From Arabidopsis thaliana (taxonomy: Eukaryota; Streptophyta; Magnoliopsida; Brassicales; Brassicaceae), in assembly GCF_000001735.4 (NCBI RefSeq), contig NC_003071.7:17645443-17709442 (forward strand): a stretch of DNA of 64,000 bases. Reading direction: 5' to 3'. Below, in pieces: positions 63,978-64,000 of the stretch; within the stretch, counting starts at the first letter, position 1, and each line of letters opens with the position of its first letter. The notes under the pieces are model-generated. The model ran no database searches and was not told where the DNA came from. It was given only the letters and a program-made list of their open reading frames with translations. The position numbers and the translations under genes were made by a program.

Positions 63978-64000
63978 CTATATATATATATATATATGTT

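Overview
The window is nuclear DNA of a flowering plant. Genes carry short AT-rich introns with GT..AG borders, the intergenic DNA is very AT-rich, and there are plant-only families (VOZ, LBD, bZIP group E, COR15, remorin). From remembered protein sequences and the gene order bZIP34 - VOZ2 - ZFP11 - LBD16 - LBD17 - lipase - MATH cluster - copper amine oxidase - PP2A-3 - RH37 - COR15B, I place it on Arabidopsis thaliana chromosome 2. No database was searched. Exon borders were set by hand from splice signals and reading phase; for the intact genes the joined exons stay in frame.

Layout. Left edge: the last exons of a + strand gene. 1.7-3.2 kb: bZIP34 (-). 5.1-5.5 kb: a broken remorin copy (+). 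5.9-7.1 kb: a short ER glucosidase II beta-like protein (-). 8.1-8.5 kb: a small unknown protein (-). 9.0-10.8 kb: VOZ2 (-). 12.7-13.4 kb: ZFP11 (+). 15.3 kb: tRNA-Gly(GCC). 18.2-24.3 kb: LBD16 (+) and LBD17 (-), an inverted tail-to-tail paralogue pair. 27.0-29.4 kb: a class 3 lipase (-).

30.4-45.9 kb is the most dynamic part. It is an array of MATH (TRAF-like) plus coiled-coil genes, all on the minus strand: five apparently usable copies, two damaged copies and at least two exon-sized relics. Two related ~300 bp repeats in direct orientation bracket it. The array shows every stage of duplication and decay, including 5' truncation, frameshifts, a GC-AG intron and expansion of a coiled-coil repeat.

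46.2-50.1 kb: a 12-exon peroxisomal copper amine oxidase ending in SKL (-). 52.7-55.8 kb: the PP2A catalytic subunit PP2A-3, 11 exons (-). 56.2-59.2 kb: a Gemin2/SIP1-like gene with an open N-terminal half but a C-terminal domain broken by a stop and two frame changes (+). 59.9-63.3 kb: the DEAD-box helicase RH37 (+). 63.7 kb to the edge: the last exon of COR15B (-).

The neighbours are functionally unrelated, as is usual in plant chromosomes. I found no operon, CRISPR array or phage. The most interesting unexplained items are the bracketed MATH array, a well-spliced coding-like exon at 16.8-16.9 kb with no recognised gene, a 38-bp-arm inverted repeat at 23.0 kb, a promoter-like island at 22.3-22.7 kb, and the decayed remorin and Gemin2-like genes.
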